Positions 42,644 through 52,738 of a stretch of DNA of 64,000 nt are shown here, piece by piece. Source of the stretch: Enterobacter sp. R4-368 (GTDB lineage Bacteria; Pseudomonadota; Gammaproteobacteria; Enterobacterales; Enterobacteriaceae); NCBI RefSeq assembly GCF_000410515.1, contig NC_021500.1:3472001-3536000 (forward strand). The letters run 5' to 3'. A program made the position numbers and the translations under genes. Under the pieces are notes generated by a model. That model made no database searches and was not told the origin of the DNA. It worked only from the letters and a program-made list of their open reading frames with translations. Position 1 is the stretch's first letter, and every line of letters starts with the position of its first letter.

Positions 42644-44574
42644 TCCATCTTCAGGCGGAACAGGCTTACCAGCTCGCTCAGGTGTGCGCCTTTTTCCCGC
42701 AACGTACGGGCCGTCTCCTCGCTTTGCGAAACGCGCCCGGCGTTGACGTGCGTGGCGTCGCCGATGTGCGTCATCGCCAGGTTAACCTGGTTGATGCCCG
42801 CTGATTGCTCATGGGAGGCATGGTTAATTTCATGCACCAGTTGGTTAATCTGATCCATGTGGCTGATGATCGATTGCATGGCAACGCGCGTGGCTTCTGA
42901 CTGGGAATGTCCTTCGCTCACCTTTTTCAGCGTGTCACCAATCAGCGCTTCAATCTCTTTCACCGCGTTCGCGCTGCGCGCCGCCAGGGCGCGAACTTCC
43001 TGGGCAACTACGGCGAAACCTTTACCATGTTCCCCTGCGCGCGCGGCTTCTACCGCGGCGTTGAGCGCCAGGATATTGGTCTGGAAAGCGATGGATTCAA
43101 TCACATGGGTAATGTCGGCAATGCGCTGTGATGCTGCGCGAATGTCTTCCATTGTCGCCACGGAATGATCGACGGTTTTCCCGCCTTTTTGCACCGCGTC
43201 GGTGGTTTCATTCACCAGGCTTTGCGTTTGTTCCATGTTGGCAGCGTTTTGCTGCACGGTGGCGGCAAGCTGCTCCATGCTGGCGGAGGTCTCTTCCACG
43301 CTGCTGGCTTGCTTGTTGATCTGCTCGCTGATTTCGCCGCTGTCGGCGGCCAGCGCGTTGGTGCCGAGGTTAATTTCGGCGGCGGATTCGCGCACCTGCA
43401 ACACAATCTTGTGCAGCCCGTCGCCAATGCCGTTAATGGCTTCGATCAACTGCCCAACTTCATCGTGGCGATCCACCACCAGGGTGGCGCGCAAATCGCC
43501 TGCCGAATACTGCTGAGCGAGTTCGATAACGTTACGCAACGGGCGGCTGAGCCAGCGGCGAATAATCACCACAAACAGCGCGGCAAACAGCAGGGAAACC
43601 ACGATACCAGCCAGCAGGAACTGGTTACGCATGGTGGTAACATCGCGCAGCAGTACGGCTTTGTCGACTTCGCCAACGACTGTCCAGTTCCAGCCGGGCA
43701 GCGCGGTGTAGGACATCAGCAATGTGCGGCCGTCTGCGCTCTGGCGCGCCAGCGTACCGCTGCTGTTTGTCAGCAAGGTTTGCAGATCTTTTTCATCCCA
43801 CTGCGGGCGTTTGCCTTCATCGGTATCGTGGAACAGATAGTTGCCGTAATTCTTGCCCTGGTTGCGATCAAGCACGAAGAAATGGCCGCTTTCACCCAGC
43901 TTACGACCGAGGATCTTATTGCGCATCACCTCCCACGAACGGGAGATATCAACGCCAACAAACAGAATGGCAATGGTGTTGCCGCTGGCGTCTTTCACCG
44001 GTTGGTATTGGGTGATATAGCGTTTGCCAAACAGCAGCGCCAGACCGCGATAGACTTCACCTTTCATTACCGGCGCAAAAGCCGGGCTGGCTTTATCCAG
44101 CTTTGTGCCGATGGCGCGATCGCCGTTCTCTTTGCGCAGTGATGTTGCGACACGCACAAAGTCGTCACCGCTGCGCACGAATAGCGTCGCGATAGCGCTG
44201 GTTCGGTTGAGGAAATCGTCCGGGATAGCGTTGTTGTTATGCAGTTCAGTATCGCCGCCTTTGAAGAGCGGCACATCGATACCGTTAATCTCGCGGCGCT
44301 GCTGTGAATCAACCGCGAGCGGCTGTGGCAGAAAACTGCTGAACAAGCGCGTGTAGCTCTCCACCTCATCACTGAGACTACTGTTGAACATTTCAACCAT
44401 ATCCACCACCCCGGTAGACTGGCTGTGCAGGTCTTCCATGGCCAGCGTTTCCAGCTGTTGGCTGGCTTTATTGCTCATCAGAAAAGTGAATAAGAGGAAA
44501 AGCGTTGCAACGCTTGCGCCAGTCAGAAGTGACAATTTTGCACCGAGGCCGGTGCGGCGAAAAAAGGCGCTCAT
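42640..44574 (-). CDS. Methyl-accepting chemotaxis protein with Cache-type sensor
   Basis: A 644-residue chemoreceptor. TM1 is at about 12-34 and a large periplasmic domain at about 35-315. The domain contains [20 protein letters not shown] and [20 protein letters not shown], which look like a Cache fold (probably Cache_3-Cache_2 type). TM2 is at about 318-338, then HAMP, then the signalling coiled coil with tip [35 protein letters not shown]. It ends LFRLKMD and lacks the WETF tether, so adaptation would rely on tethered partners. ATG 44574 is chosen because the sigma-28 -10 lies downstream of the in-frame ATG at 44616. E. coli has no receptor here. Confidence 0.93.
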   Translation of the reverse strand: MSAFFRRTGLGAKLSLLTGASVATLFLLFTFLMSNKASQQLETLAMEDLHSQSTGVVDMVEMFNSSLSDEVESYTRLFSSFLPQPLAVDSQQRREINGIDVPLFKGGDTELHNNNAIPDDFLNRTSAIATLFVRSGDDFVRVATSLRKENGDRAIGTKLDKASPAFAPVMKGEVYRGLALLFGKRYITQYQPVKDASGNTIAILFVGVDISRSWEVMRNKILGRKLGESGHFFVLDRNQGKNYGNYLFHDTDEGKRPQWDEKDLQTLLTNSSGTLARQSADGRTLLMSYTALPGWNWTVVGEVDKAVLLRDVTTMRNQFLLAGIVVSLLFAALFVVIIRRWLSRPLRNVIELAQQYSAGDLRATLVVDRHDEVGQLIEAINGIGDGLHKIVLQVRESAAEINLGTNALAADSGEISEQINKQASSVEETSASMEQLAATVQQNAANMEQTQSLVNETTDAVQKGGKTVDHSVATMEDIRAASQRIADITHVIESIAFQTNILALNAAVEAARAGEHGKGFAVVAQEVRALAARSANAVKEIEALIGDTLKKVSEGHSQSEATRVAMQSIISHMDQINQLVHEINHASHEQSAGINQVNLAMTHIGDATHVNAGRVSQSEETARTLREKGAHLSELVSLFRLKMD

Positions 44575-44606
44575 AATTTGTCCGTTGTTCTGTGTATGAG
44601 GCTCCT

Positions 44607-44633
44607 TCAACGGCACAATTGCGATAACATTTA
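44607..44633 (-). promoter_or_regulatory. Sigma-28 (FliA) promoter of the Cache chemoreceptor
   Basis: On the minus strand TAAA (44633-44630), a 15-nt spacer and GCCGTTGA (44614-44607), which matches GCCGATAA at six of eight bases. The transcript should start near 44600, about 26 bases before the ATG at 44574. Confidence 0.65.
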
Positions 44634-44642
44634 GTTTGTCAA

Positions 44643-44659
44643 TGTAACAAAATGTTACA
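44643..44659. promoter_or_regulatory. 17-bp perfect palindrome upstream of the Cache chemoreceptor
   Basis: TGTAACA-AAA-TGTTACA is a perfect inverted repeat, 10 bp upstream of the sigma-28 -35 element. It looks like an operator. It resembles a TyrR box (TGTAAA-N6-TTTACA) but is one base shorter and has C/G at the inner position, so the regulator is unknown. Confidence 0.55.
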
Positions 44660-44705
44660 TCGATGTATCCTTACAATAACATAATCTTAATGATTGTAGG
44701 GGCAT

Positions 44706-44735
44706 AAAAAAGCCACCAGATTTAGGTGGCTTTTT
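44706..44735 (-). terminator. Rho-independent terminator of yjfN
   Basis: A/T-flanked GCCACC/GGTGGC stem with a 7-nt loop; on the minus strand it is followed by a T-run. It lies 8 bp past the yjfN stop. Confidence 0.8.
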
Positions 44736-44743
44736 ACGACGGC

Positions 44744-45019
44744 TCAGGCGTACAAAATGGCCTGCACTCGCCAGTTGTCAACTTGTTGATCTTCCTGCAT
44801 TCGCACAATGCGATACCAGGAGGCTCCCTGTTCATCTGCTTTTAACGCGATAACCCGCTCAACGTCCTGTAGGCTCCCTGAGACATTATTGACGGAGATA
44901 AGACCGATTTCGTTTAATCCCGTCACGCAGTCAGCGCTGGCGAACTCTGCAGGCTGCGCTGTTGTATTTAGCAAACCGGTAGAAAGCAACAGTGAGTTTA
45001 AAGCAAGAGATCGTTTCAT
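44744..45019 (-). CDS. yjfN: YjfN, small periplasmic DUF1471 protein
   Basis: The 91-residue protein has a signal peptide (MKRSLALNSLLLSTGLLNTTAQ) and a DUF1471/YhcN domain (ASADCVTGLNEIGLISVNNVSGSLQDVERVIALKADEQGASWYRIVRM). It strongly resembles E. coli YjfN, which I recall being reported as an activator of the DegP protease. The start at 45019 follows TGGAG with a 7-base spacer and gives the same length as E. coli. Two more DUF1471 genes, bsmA and yjfY, lie nearby. Confidence 0.88.
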   Translation of the reverse strand: MKRSLALNSLLLSTGLLNTTAQPAEFASADCVTGLNEIGLISVNNVSGSLQDVERVIALKADEQGASWYRIVRMQEDQQVDNWRVQAILYA

Positions 45020-45154
45020 AGTCAGCTCCATTTTACGTTACCCCGATAGTGTGCAGGGCTTCCTTTCGCGCAACGGATTCGAAAAATCCTATTGTGCACA
45101 GGAGAACATCAATGGACGCAAAGCAATGTAAATGTCCTGAAAATCAACGCCTCG

Positions 45155-45484
45155 CTACTGTTTATACAGCAGGGCGCGTCCGAACCAACGACCGGGAATT
45201 ATGGTGTCATCCATCATGATGATGACGTAATAATTGGCGCCGGCGGCCACGGCTTTGGCTTTGATTGCGTCTTCCACGTCCATGGGAGAACCCAGTACCG
45301 TTACGCTAACGGCACCAATCTCGCGGAGATCCTGCGTTTGATTACGGCGGATTTCCTGCGGATGGTCGCTAACCGGCGGTGCAGATTGCGGCTTACCTTC
45401 CAGCACTGCGCAGCCGCTTAATAACAAGGCGAACAGTAAGCACGGTAAAGCACGCATGGTTTTCTCATCTCTCCTGATTGCCAT
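45155..45484 (-). CDS. bsmA: BsmA (YjfO), DUF1471 lipoprotein of biofilm and peroxide stress
   Basis: The 109-residue lipoprotein has its lipobox LLSGC at Cys25 and a DUF1471 domain (QEIRRNQTQDLREIGAVSVTVLGSPMDVEDAIKAKAVAAGANYYVIIMMDD). E. coli BsmA affects biofilm formation and peroxide tolerance; the mechanism is unclear. ATG at 45484 gives the E. coli length and cysteine position and has AGGA upstream. A later ATG at 45457 would shorten the signal peptide. It lies 135 bp upstream of yjfN on the same strand. Confidence 0.87.
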   Translation of the reverse strand: MAIRRDEKTMRALPCLLFALLLSGCAVLEGKPQSAPPVSDHPQEIRRNQTQDLREIGAVSVTVLGSPMDVEDAIKAKAVAAGANYYVIIMMDDTIIPGRWFGRALLYKQ

Positions 45485-45671
45485 AGTGTAGTTCCTGGTG
45501 AATTTCCGTTTGGGGGAATGTTCCCGAAATGTTATCCCGAGCACTAATTTCGAATGAAAGTGTTTTGAAAGCGTAAGCTATCTCTCAACGTCGTCAGATG
45601 CTCATGCGAAATCTGACTTGCGCCACCCTGTTGCCAGTGGCATACCAGCACTATAGATCAAGGAGGAAGTA

Positions 45672-46421
45672 ATGATTGAACTTCAGGTTGAACAATTTGC
45701 GGGTATCGAAACGCTGCATGCCTTCCCGGCGGGAAAACGCGGCGAACCGCTGCCTTGTGTCGTGTTTTATCACGGTTTCACCTCATCAAAGCTGGTCTAC
45801 AGCTACTTTGCCGTGGCGCTGGCGCAAGCCGGTTTCCGCGTGGTGATACCGGATGCACCGGATCATGGTGCGCGCTTTAGCGGCGATGTTGAGCGGCGCT
45901 TGCATCAGTTCTGGCAAATCTTACAGGGCAATATTGAAGAGTTCGCCGCGCTGCGCGACACGCTGGAGCGCCTTGACTTGATTGATAACCGGCGGCTGGC
46001 GATCGGTGGTGCGTCAATGGGCGGGATGACTGCGCTGGGCATTATGACCCAACACCCGGAAGTGCGCTGCGTCGCAAGCCTGATGGGCTCCGGCTATTTC
46101 ACCACGCTTGCGCGTACGCTTTTCCCGCCGCTGGCCGTGACCACGCCGGAACAGCAATGTGAATTCGACGCGATTATTGATCCGCTCTCACAGTGGGACG
46201 TCAGTACGCAACTGGCGCGCATTGCCGATCGCCCGCTGCTGCTGTGGCACGGTGAGCAGGATGATGTGGTGCCAGCAGCGGAATCTTTCCGTTTACAGCA
46301 AGCATTGCAGGAACAGGGGCTGGACACCAATCTCACTTACCAGTGGGAAGCCGGGGTAACGCACCGTATTACCCCGCAAGCGCTGAGTGCAACAACGGAC
46401 TTTTTTAGCCGTTATCTTTAA
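45672..46421 (+). CDS. yjfP: YjfP, alpha/beta-hydrolase esterase
   Basis: The 249-residue cytoplasmic esterase has the nucleophile elbow GASMGG at about 113-118 (Ser115). FYHGFTSSK carries the oxyanion-hole region. GEQDDVVP supplies the acid, and THRITP near the C-terminus the catalytic His. E. coli YjfP cleaves short-chain esters in vitro. It has a strong ribosome-binding site (AGGAGG). Upstream an inverted repeat GTCAGAT/ATCTGAC (45593-45617) may bind a regulator. Its stop overlaps the convergent MFS stop in TTAA. In E. coli the ula genes follow; here they do not. Confidence 0.92.
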   Translation: MIELQVEQFAGIETLHAFPAGKRGEPLPCVVFYHGFTSSKLVYSYFAVALAQAGFRVVIPDAPDHGARFSGDVERRLHQFWQILQGNIEEFAALRDTLERLDLIDNRRLAIGGASMGGMTALGIMTQHPEVRCVASLMGSGYFTTLARTLFPPLAVTTPEQQCEFDAIIDPLSQWDVSTQLARIADRPLLLWHGEQDDVVPAAESFRLQQALQEQGLDTNLTYQWEAGVTHRITPQALSATTDFFSRYL

Positions 46422-47599
46422 GCCGTTCGGCGCAAGCGCATAACCACCAGCGCGAGCACACAGATGATGGCTCCCGCCCAGAAGGTTGACGCCGCACCGT
46501 GGGTTTCCCACAAAACGCCGGCACCGAGGCTTGCCAGCAGCAGCGCAACACCGCTGAGTAGATTGAACATGCCAAACGCCGTGCCGCGCAGTTCCGCTGG
46601 CGCGGTATCGGCAACCATGGTCGCGAGCAAGCCTTGCGTCATGCCCATATGCACACCCCACAGTGCGACACCGAGCAGCAATGTGCTCCAGTGCTGGCTG
46701 AGCGCCAGCGCCATATCCGCGAAGATCAGTACCACCAGACCCAGCTGTAATAACCGGCTGTGGCTGATGCGGTCTGACAGTTTGCCAAACGGATAGGCGG
46801 TGACCGAGTAGACCAGGTTCATGGCGACCATCACCAGCGGAATGGTCGCCAGCGGGATCTCCAGCTGCTGGGCGCGCAGCACCAAAAATGCTTCGCTAAA
46901 GCGGGCGAGGGTAAAGATAAAACCGAGCGCCACCACCCACCAGTAAGCACGGCTTAACCGTTTGAGATTTTCGCGGCGAATGGGATTGGTGCGCTTATGG
47001 GCGATGGGGGTTTTCGGTTCGTGCAGGCCAAAGAATAACAGCGCGACCGCCAGCACTCCGGGGATCACCGCGATCCAGAATACGGCCTGAAAGTCGTCAT
47101 TCCACAACAGCATCAATGCGACCGCCAGCAATGGCCCGAGGAACGCGCCAACGGTGTCCAGCGACTGGCGCAAACCAAACGCTGCGCCGCGGATTTCCGT
47201 CGGGGTGACATCGGCAACCAGCGCATCGCGCGGCGCCCCGCGAATACCTTTGCCAAGCCGATCCATCATGCGTGCGCCGAACACCAGGCCGGATGTTGAG
47301 GCCAGCGCAAACAGCGGCTTGCTTAATGCGCCCATGCCATAACCTAGCAGCGCCAGCCCTTTGCGTTTGCCGATGTAGTCGCTGAACATGCCGGAAAAGA
47401 CTTTAATCATCAGCGCGGTGGCTTCCGCCAGCCCTTCAATCAGGCCAATAATCACGACGCTTGTGCCGAGCGTCGTGGCCATAAACAGTGGCAGCAAGCT
47501 GTGGATCATCTCCGAGGAGATATCCATCAACATACTGACGCCGCCTAATACCCAGACGCCTGCAGGTATGCGACCTAACGTTGAAAACCGCTTGAACAT
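46418..47599 (-). CDS. MFS transporter of unknown substrate
   Basis: The 393-residue inner-membrane protein has about 12 predicted helices. The N-terminal signature LMDISSEMIHSLLPLFM, GMFSDYIGKRKGLALLGYGMGALSKPLFALA and DRLGKGIRGAPRDALVADVTP indicate a drug- or metabolite-efflux-like MFS subfamily. I cannot name a substrate. It occupies the place where E. coli has the ulaR-ulaG-ulaABCDEF ascorbate genes, between yjfP and yjfY. It is a single gene with no obvious local regulator. Confidence 0.85.
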   Translation of the reverse strand: MFKRFSTLGRIPAGVWVLGGVSMLMDISSEMIHSLLPLFMATTLGTSVVIIGLIEGLAEATALMIKVFSGMFSDYIGKRKGLALLGYGMGALSKPLFALASTSGLVFGARMMDRLGKGIRGAPRDALVADVTPTEIRGAAFGLRQSLDTVGAFLGPLLAVALMLLWNDDFQAVFWIAVIPGVLAVALLFFGLHEPKTPIAHKRTNPIRRENLKRLSRAYWWVVALGFIFTLARFSEAFLVLRAQQLEIPLATIPLVMVAMNLVYSVTAYPFGKLSDRISHSRLLQLGLVVLIFADMALALSQHWSTLLLGVALWGVHMGMTQGLLATMVADTAPAELRGTAFGMFNLLSGVALLLASLGAGVLWETHGAASTFWAGAIICVLALVVMRLRRTA

Positions 47600-47755
47600 T
47601 GCTTTTCCCGCACCTTTTCATCACCGCAGCCAGAACGCTATTAAACCTGCCGGAAAGGGGTTTGATAAGGGGGATAAAAAAAGAATTCTCACGTCGGTGT
47701 GCGGCCCCAATGCAGGGCCGCAAATGCAAGAGAGAGTGGCCTGTAAAAGGTATAA

Positions 47756-48028
47756 TTAGCGGTAGATAAACGCGCTGGCGTGCAGGTTGCCGTTGCTCCC
47801 AGGCTCATGAGTGAGCTCTGCACGGTAATATTTGGCGCTGTGGGCGTCGGCCTCGTCATTGAGCGCCTCGTCAGCTTCATGCTCAGTAGCGAAGTTATGA
47901 TTGATATAGATAACGCCTAAGCTGTGCACATCATCCATGTTACGGGCTTGCTGGTTGTTGAGTTTAATTGCCGCTGCGGCATTGGCGCTAAGCAGCAAGC
48001 TTGTTAATAATATTGCGATGTATTTCAT
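47756..48028 (-). CDS. yjfY: YjfY, small periplasmic DUF1471 protein
   Basis: The 90-residue secreted protein has signal peptide MKYIAILLTSLLLSANAAAA and a DUF1471/YhcN domain (NNQQARNMDDVHSLGVIYINHNFATEHEADEALNDEADAHSAKYYRAELT). It is closely similar to E. coli YjfY as I recall it. Function is unknown, and family members are often stress-induced. It is a single gene, divergent from the rpsF operon. Confidence 0.88.
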   Translation of the reverse strand: MKYIAILLTSLLLSANAAAAIKLNNQQARNMDDVHSLGVIYINHNFATEHEADEALNDEADAHSAKYYRAELTHEPGSNGNLHASAFIYR

Positions 48029-48187
48029 GATGTTATGCTCCGATAAAACGTCGTTTTTTAGTTTTTTAACATCTCTCCTCCTTATGTTTGAGGCCTGTTT
48101 AAAGTGTATGCGTTAGCCCAAAAAGGTATCGCGACCATTTCTGATGCTGTCGTTCAAAAAATTGCCGTAATGCGTTGTGCTTAATTT

Positions 48188-48229
48188 TAATTCGCCAGGC
48201 GCGCTTCTCTTTGCGCTTAGTGCGAATTA
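48188..48229. other. Long hairpin-forming inverted repeat upstream of rpsF
   Basis: TAATTCGC (48188-48195) and GCGAATTA (48222-48229) are perfect arms with further GCGC pairing inside. It lies in the 343-bp yjfY-rpsF gap, just upstream of the rpsF promoter, and may end the divergent side or bind a regulator. Confidence 0.4.
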
Positions 48230-48243
48230 TTTGTGCAATTGCC

Positions 48244-48272
48244 TTGAGTTTGGCAGGGGACATCAGTATTAT
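48244..48272 (+). promoter_or_regulatory. Promoter of the rpsF operon
   Basis: TTGAGT (48244-48249), 17-bp spacer, TATTAT (48267-48272), then a GC-containing discriminator (GACGCG). The transcript should start near 48279, giving a 93-nt leader. Confidence 0.65.
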
Positions 48273-48286
48273 GACGCGTCAATTTT

Positions 48287-48332
48287 TCAGCCGACCTTTA
48301 ACACGTTCCTTGCCTCCCCGGGATTCGGCTGA
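48287..48332 (+). promoter_or_regulatory. rpsF leader hairpin, probable S6:S18 autoregulatory element
   Basis: TCAGCCGA (48287-48294) pairs with TCGGCTGA (48325-48332) around an internal region that includes the CCG-rich loop GCCTCCCCGGG. E. coli and other bacteria carry an rpsF leader bound by the S6:S18 complex, and this structure is at the right place. Exact fit to the published motif was not checked. Confidence 0.6.
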
Positions 48333-48353
48333 CCCAGACAGGAGGCTGAATAA

Positions 48354-48767
<414 letters not shown>

Positions 48768-48773
48768 TTACTG

Positions 48774-49320
<547 letters not shown>

Positions 49321-49349
49321 TCGGTCACGGTCCATTAATACGACTTTGA

Positions 49350-49811
<462 letters not shown>

Positions 49812-49834
49812 TTCGTTACTCTAAAACAATGTGT

Positions 49835-49861
49835 AAAACGCCGGCCTTGTGCCGGCGTTTT
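49835..49861 (+). terminator. Terminator of the rpsF-priB-rpsR-rplI operon
   Basis: AAAACGCCGGC and GCCGGCGTTTT form a perfect 11-bp stem with a 5-nt loop, then GCTTTT. Confidence 0.9.
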
Positions 49862-49965
49862 GCTTTTCAGGCCTCGCAGAACAGGCCATTGTGGCTTGTT
49901 TAATCTCGCATTCTGACGCATCCTCAGGTAATAATTGAAACGCAATTTTATCTTTGAGATTTGTC

Positions 49966-50895
49966 ATGGAAACCGCTCTGCCCGCGTCCGTTTTTGCCCG
50001 CCGCAATGTGGCTTACGCCTGCGCCACGCTCTGTTGTCTGCTCTGGGGTAGCTCCTACCCGGCCATTAAAAACGGCTACGAACTCTTTCACATCGCCACC
50101 GACGATATCCCGTCAAAGGTGGTATTTGCCGGTTACCGTTTCCTGTTTGCAGGGGTATTGCTGCTGCTGTTCGCCCTGGCGCAGCGCAAACCGATTGGCA
50201 GGTTATCGGCTACGCAGTTTGGGCAACTGACGGTGCTCGGGTTAACGCAAACGACCCTGCAATACACCTTCTTCTATATTGGTCTTGCTTATACTACCGG
50301 CGTAAACGGGTCGATCATGAATGCGACCGGCACCTTCTTCAGCGTGCTGTTGGCGCACTTTATCTATCAAAACGACAAGCTCAGCTACAACAAAAGCCTC
50401 GGCTGTATTCTGGGCTTTGCCGGCGTCATGCTGGTGAACTTCCACAGCGGTATGCGTGACTTTGTTTTTGTCTGGAACGGCGACGGTTTCATTGTGCTGG
50501 CGGCGTTTATCCTCTCTGCCGCCACGCTGTATGGCAAACGCATTTCCCAGACAGTAGATCCCACGGTGATGACCGGCTGGCAGTTGGCTATCGGCGGCGT
50601 TGCGCTGCTGATTGGCGGCTATCTGTCGGGGGGAACGCTAGAAGTGCATAGCCTCAGCGCGGTCGCGATCCTCGGTTATCTTACACTGCTGTCTGCGGTG
50701 GCTTTTGCGCTGTGGAGCATGCTGCTGAAAGTGAACCGCGTCAGCATGATCGCGCCGTTCAATTTCGTGATACCGGTTGCCGGTACGGTGCTCTCCGCCA
50801 TTTTCCTCGGTGAAAATATTCTTGATATCAAATACGCGGTCGCGCTGGTACTGGTCTGCTCAGGGATCTGGTGGGTCAATAAACGAGCCGGGTAA
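49966..50895 (+). CDS. EamA/DMT-superfamily transporter
   Basis: The roughly 309-residue inner-membrane protein has ten predicted helices and two EamA repeats. The first starts CCLLWGSSYPAIKNGYELF; the second contains LSAVAFALWSMLLK and FNFVIPVAGTVLSAIFLGENI. Members export amino acids, nucleosides or drugs, but no substrate can be assigned. ATG at 49966 has GAG 8 bases upstream; an in-frame TTG at 49954 is an alternative. I do not recognise it from E. coli at this site. It lies 154 bp after rplI, past the terminator, and converges with ytfB. Confidence 0.85.
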   Translation: METALPASVFARRNVAYACATLCCLLWGSSYPAIKNGYELFHIATDDIPSKVVFAGYRFLFAGVLLLLFALAQRKPIGRLSATQFGQLTVLGLTQTTLQYTFFYIGLAYTTGVNGSIMNATGTFFSVLLAHFIYQNDKLSYNKSLGCILGFAGVMLVNFHSGMRDFVFVWNGDGFIVLAAFILSAATLYGKRISQTVDPTVMTGWQLAIGGVALLIGGYLSGGTLEVHSLSAVAILGYLTLLSAVAFALWSMLLKVNRVSMIAPFNFVIPVAGTVLSAIFLGENILDIKYAVALVLVCSGIWWVNKRAG

Positions 50896-50915
50896 CAGGT
50901 ACCCGGCATAGTGGC

Positions 50916-51578
50916 TTAACGCGCGCGGATAAAGCTGCCGTCCGGCTGGCGGGTAAACAGCACCGGCTGGCCGCCGGTTTCGATGGTCAGCCCGGTTACT
51001 ACGCCGTTAGCGTTCTGGCGAATTTTCACCATCTGGCCGCTTTGCAGGGTGCTCAGCGGTTTACCGTCACCTTCCACTTTGGCCATCGCATAGACATCGG
51101 TTGGCGGCAGGTTATGATCGCGGAACAGTTGCGCCAGCGTTTTCCCCTCTTCAACACGGTAAGCGCGCCACTGCTGCTCGATGCCGCTGGAAGAGGGCAG
51201 CGTGTTCTGTGCTGCATGCTGACGCGGTTGCTGCACCGGTTGCTGTTGCTCTACGGCTTGTTGCTGTTGCATTGATTCTTCCGCGCTCGGCGCGGTCTGC
51301 TGCGGCTCACTCACCACCTGCGGCGGTGTGGGTTCCGCTGTGGAAGGTTGCGGCTGTGAAGAGGCAGGAAGATTGAGTTGCGCTTCGCGAGCACCGGATG
51401 GCGTAGTGGAGCGGTTGCTGTCGTCAGTGGACGGTAACAGAAAACCGATAACCACCAGCAAAGCCGCGAGGATCAGGCCGCGACGGTGCAATGGCGGGAG
51501 CGGATCCATCAGGCGAAAATGGTCCGGGGCTTGCCAGATTTTCACCAGGGTAGGTTTCAGTTCAAATCGCCCGGGCAT
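50916..51578 (-). CDS. ytfB: YtfB, OapA-family cell-division/cell-surface protein
   Basis: The 220-residue protein has a cytoplasmic N-terminus (MPGRFELKPTLVKIWQAPDHFRLMDPLPPLHRRG), one transmembrane helix (about 27-45), a Gln/Pro/Ser-rich linker (about 50-125), and a C-terminal OapA/LysM-like domain (WRAYRVEEGKTLAQLFRDHNLPPTDVYAMAKVEGDGKPLSTLQSGQMVKI). E. coli YtfB localises to the septum and its domain binds glycans. ATG 51578 has a near-perfect AGGAGGAAAGCC leader; the upstream extension does not. The linker is longer in Gln repeats than I recall for E. coli. Confidence 0.92.
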   Translation of the reverse strand: MPGRFELKPTLVKIWQAPDHFRLMDPLPPLHRRGLILAALLVVIGFLLPSTDDSNRSTTPSGAREAQLNLPASSQPQPSTAEPTPPQVVSEPQQTAPSAEESMQQQQAVEQQQPVQQPRQHAAQNTLPSSSGIEQQWRAYRVEEGKTLAQLFRDHNLPPTDVYAMAKVEGDGKPLSTLQSGQMVKIRQNANGVVTGLTIETGGQPVLFTRQPDGSFIRAR

Positions 51579-51841
51579 GGCTTTCCTCCTGCTCCGCGTC
51601 ATTTAATGTCCTGTCTCGTTGAGTATATACACTTTATCCCGCCACCGCGGCGTACGCCGTTTTTAACTGCCTGAAAGTCGACAAAAAGCTGCATTTTGTG
51701 ACCGCAATTCGGGATAAATCTTACTTGCTGTATTCTTTCCCTTTCCCTGCGATTTGTCATCTTTCCTGCGACAAAGTTTTACCCGGTGCAGCGCGGCTGT
51801 TATGCTGCGCGCTACCTTAAAAAGCGATGAAAGGAAAACCC

Positions 51842-52462
51842 ATGACAACCCCAACTTTTGACACGATCGAAGCGCAAGCCAGCTACGGCATTGGTTTGCA
51901 GGTAGGACAGCAGCTGAGCGAATCCGGGTTAGAGGGGCTGTTACCGGAAGCGCTGGTCGCAGGCATCGCTGATGCACTGGAAGGCAAACAACCCGCTGTT
52001 CCGGTAGATGTTGTACATCGTGCGCTGCGTGAAATTCACGAGCGTGCCGACGCTGTGCGTCGTTCCCGTTTCGAAGAGATGGCGGCGGAAGGCGTGAAAT
52101 ATCTGGAAGAGAACCGCGAGCGTGAAGGCGTGAACAGCACCGAATCCGGTCTGCAATTCCGCGTTATTACCCAGGGCGAAGGCGCTATCCCGGCGCGTAC
52201 CGACCGTGTACGTGTGCACTACACCGGTAAACTGATTGATGGCAGCGTGTTCGACAGCTCCGTTGCGCGCGGCGAACCGGCTGAATTTCCGGTTAACGGC
52301 GTGATTGCTGGCTGGATCGAAGCCCTGACGCTGATGCCGGTGGGTTCCAAATGGGAACTGACTATTCCGCACAACCTCGCGTACGGCGAGCGCGGTGCTG
52401 GCGCGTCTATTCCGCCGTTCAGCACGCTGGTATTTGAAGTGGAACTGCTGGAAATCCTGTAA
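51842..52462 (+). CDS. fklB: FKBP-type peptidyl-prolyl cis-trans isomerase FklB (FKBP22)
   Basis: The 206-residue protein has an N-terminal helical dimerisation domain ([25 protein letters not shown]..., about 1-85) and a C-terminal FKBP domain (about 100-206) with [40 protein letters not shown] and [16 protein letters not shown]. It catalyses proline isomerisation in protein folding. No signal peptide is visible. The start at 51842 follows AAAGGAAAACCC. Confidence 0.97.
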   Translation: MTTPTFDTIEAQASYGIGLQVGQQLSESGLEGLLPEALVAGIADALEGKQPAVPVDVVHRALREIHERADAVRRSRFEEMAAEGVKYLEENREREGVNSTESGLQFRVITQGEGAIPARTDRVRVHYTGKLIDGSVFDSSVARGEPAEFPVNGVIAGWIEALTLMPVGSKWELTIPHNLAYGERGAGASIPPFSTLVFEVELLEIL

Positions 52463-52476
52463 TTCCCCGCATAAAT

Positions 52477-52500
52477 GCCTCTTCCCGTTAGGGGAGAGGC
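52477..52500 (+). terminator. Hairpin after fklB
   Basis: GCCTCTTCCC and GGGGAGAGGC form a 10-bp stem (one G-T pair) with a 4-nt loop. No T-run follows. Confidence 0.5.
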
Positions 52501-52552
52501 TGCACCTGCTGCGCTGATCGTTTGTTAATAAAACCAATACCGACAGATTATC

Positions 52553-52580
52553 TTGCAAATGGCGCAATCGGGTGTATTTT
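52553..52580 (+). promoter_or_regulatory. Probable cycA promoter
   Basis: TTGCAA, a 16-bp spacer, TATTTT. This gives a leader of about 175 nt before cycA. Together with the fklB hairpin and the GcvB-type target it accounts for the 300-bp gap 52463-52762; I see no gene there. Confidence 0.5.
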
Positions 52581-52738
52581 TGTGAGCTATTTCGCGTTAC
52601 CTGAGTGATATGACACTCACTTTAAACAAATATTTAACATTGTTTTTAATTCCGAGTATTCATCCCGCCGATTCTTACCTAATATCTTTGCGTCCATACA
52701 AGGGCGGAACACGCAACTAAAAAAGGCCAGTAGAGCCC

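Noticed and set aside
43165..44142. 325-codon plus-strand frame inside the Cache chemoreceptor
   Set aside because: Antisense shadow of a clear MCP signalling domain; its composition is a mirror of the MCP codons.
44575..44616. Extended N-terminus for the Cache chemoreceptor (start at 44616)
   Set aside because: The sigma-28 -10 element lies at 44614-44607, so the transcript would begin after that ATG; ATG 44574 fits better.
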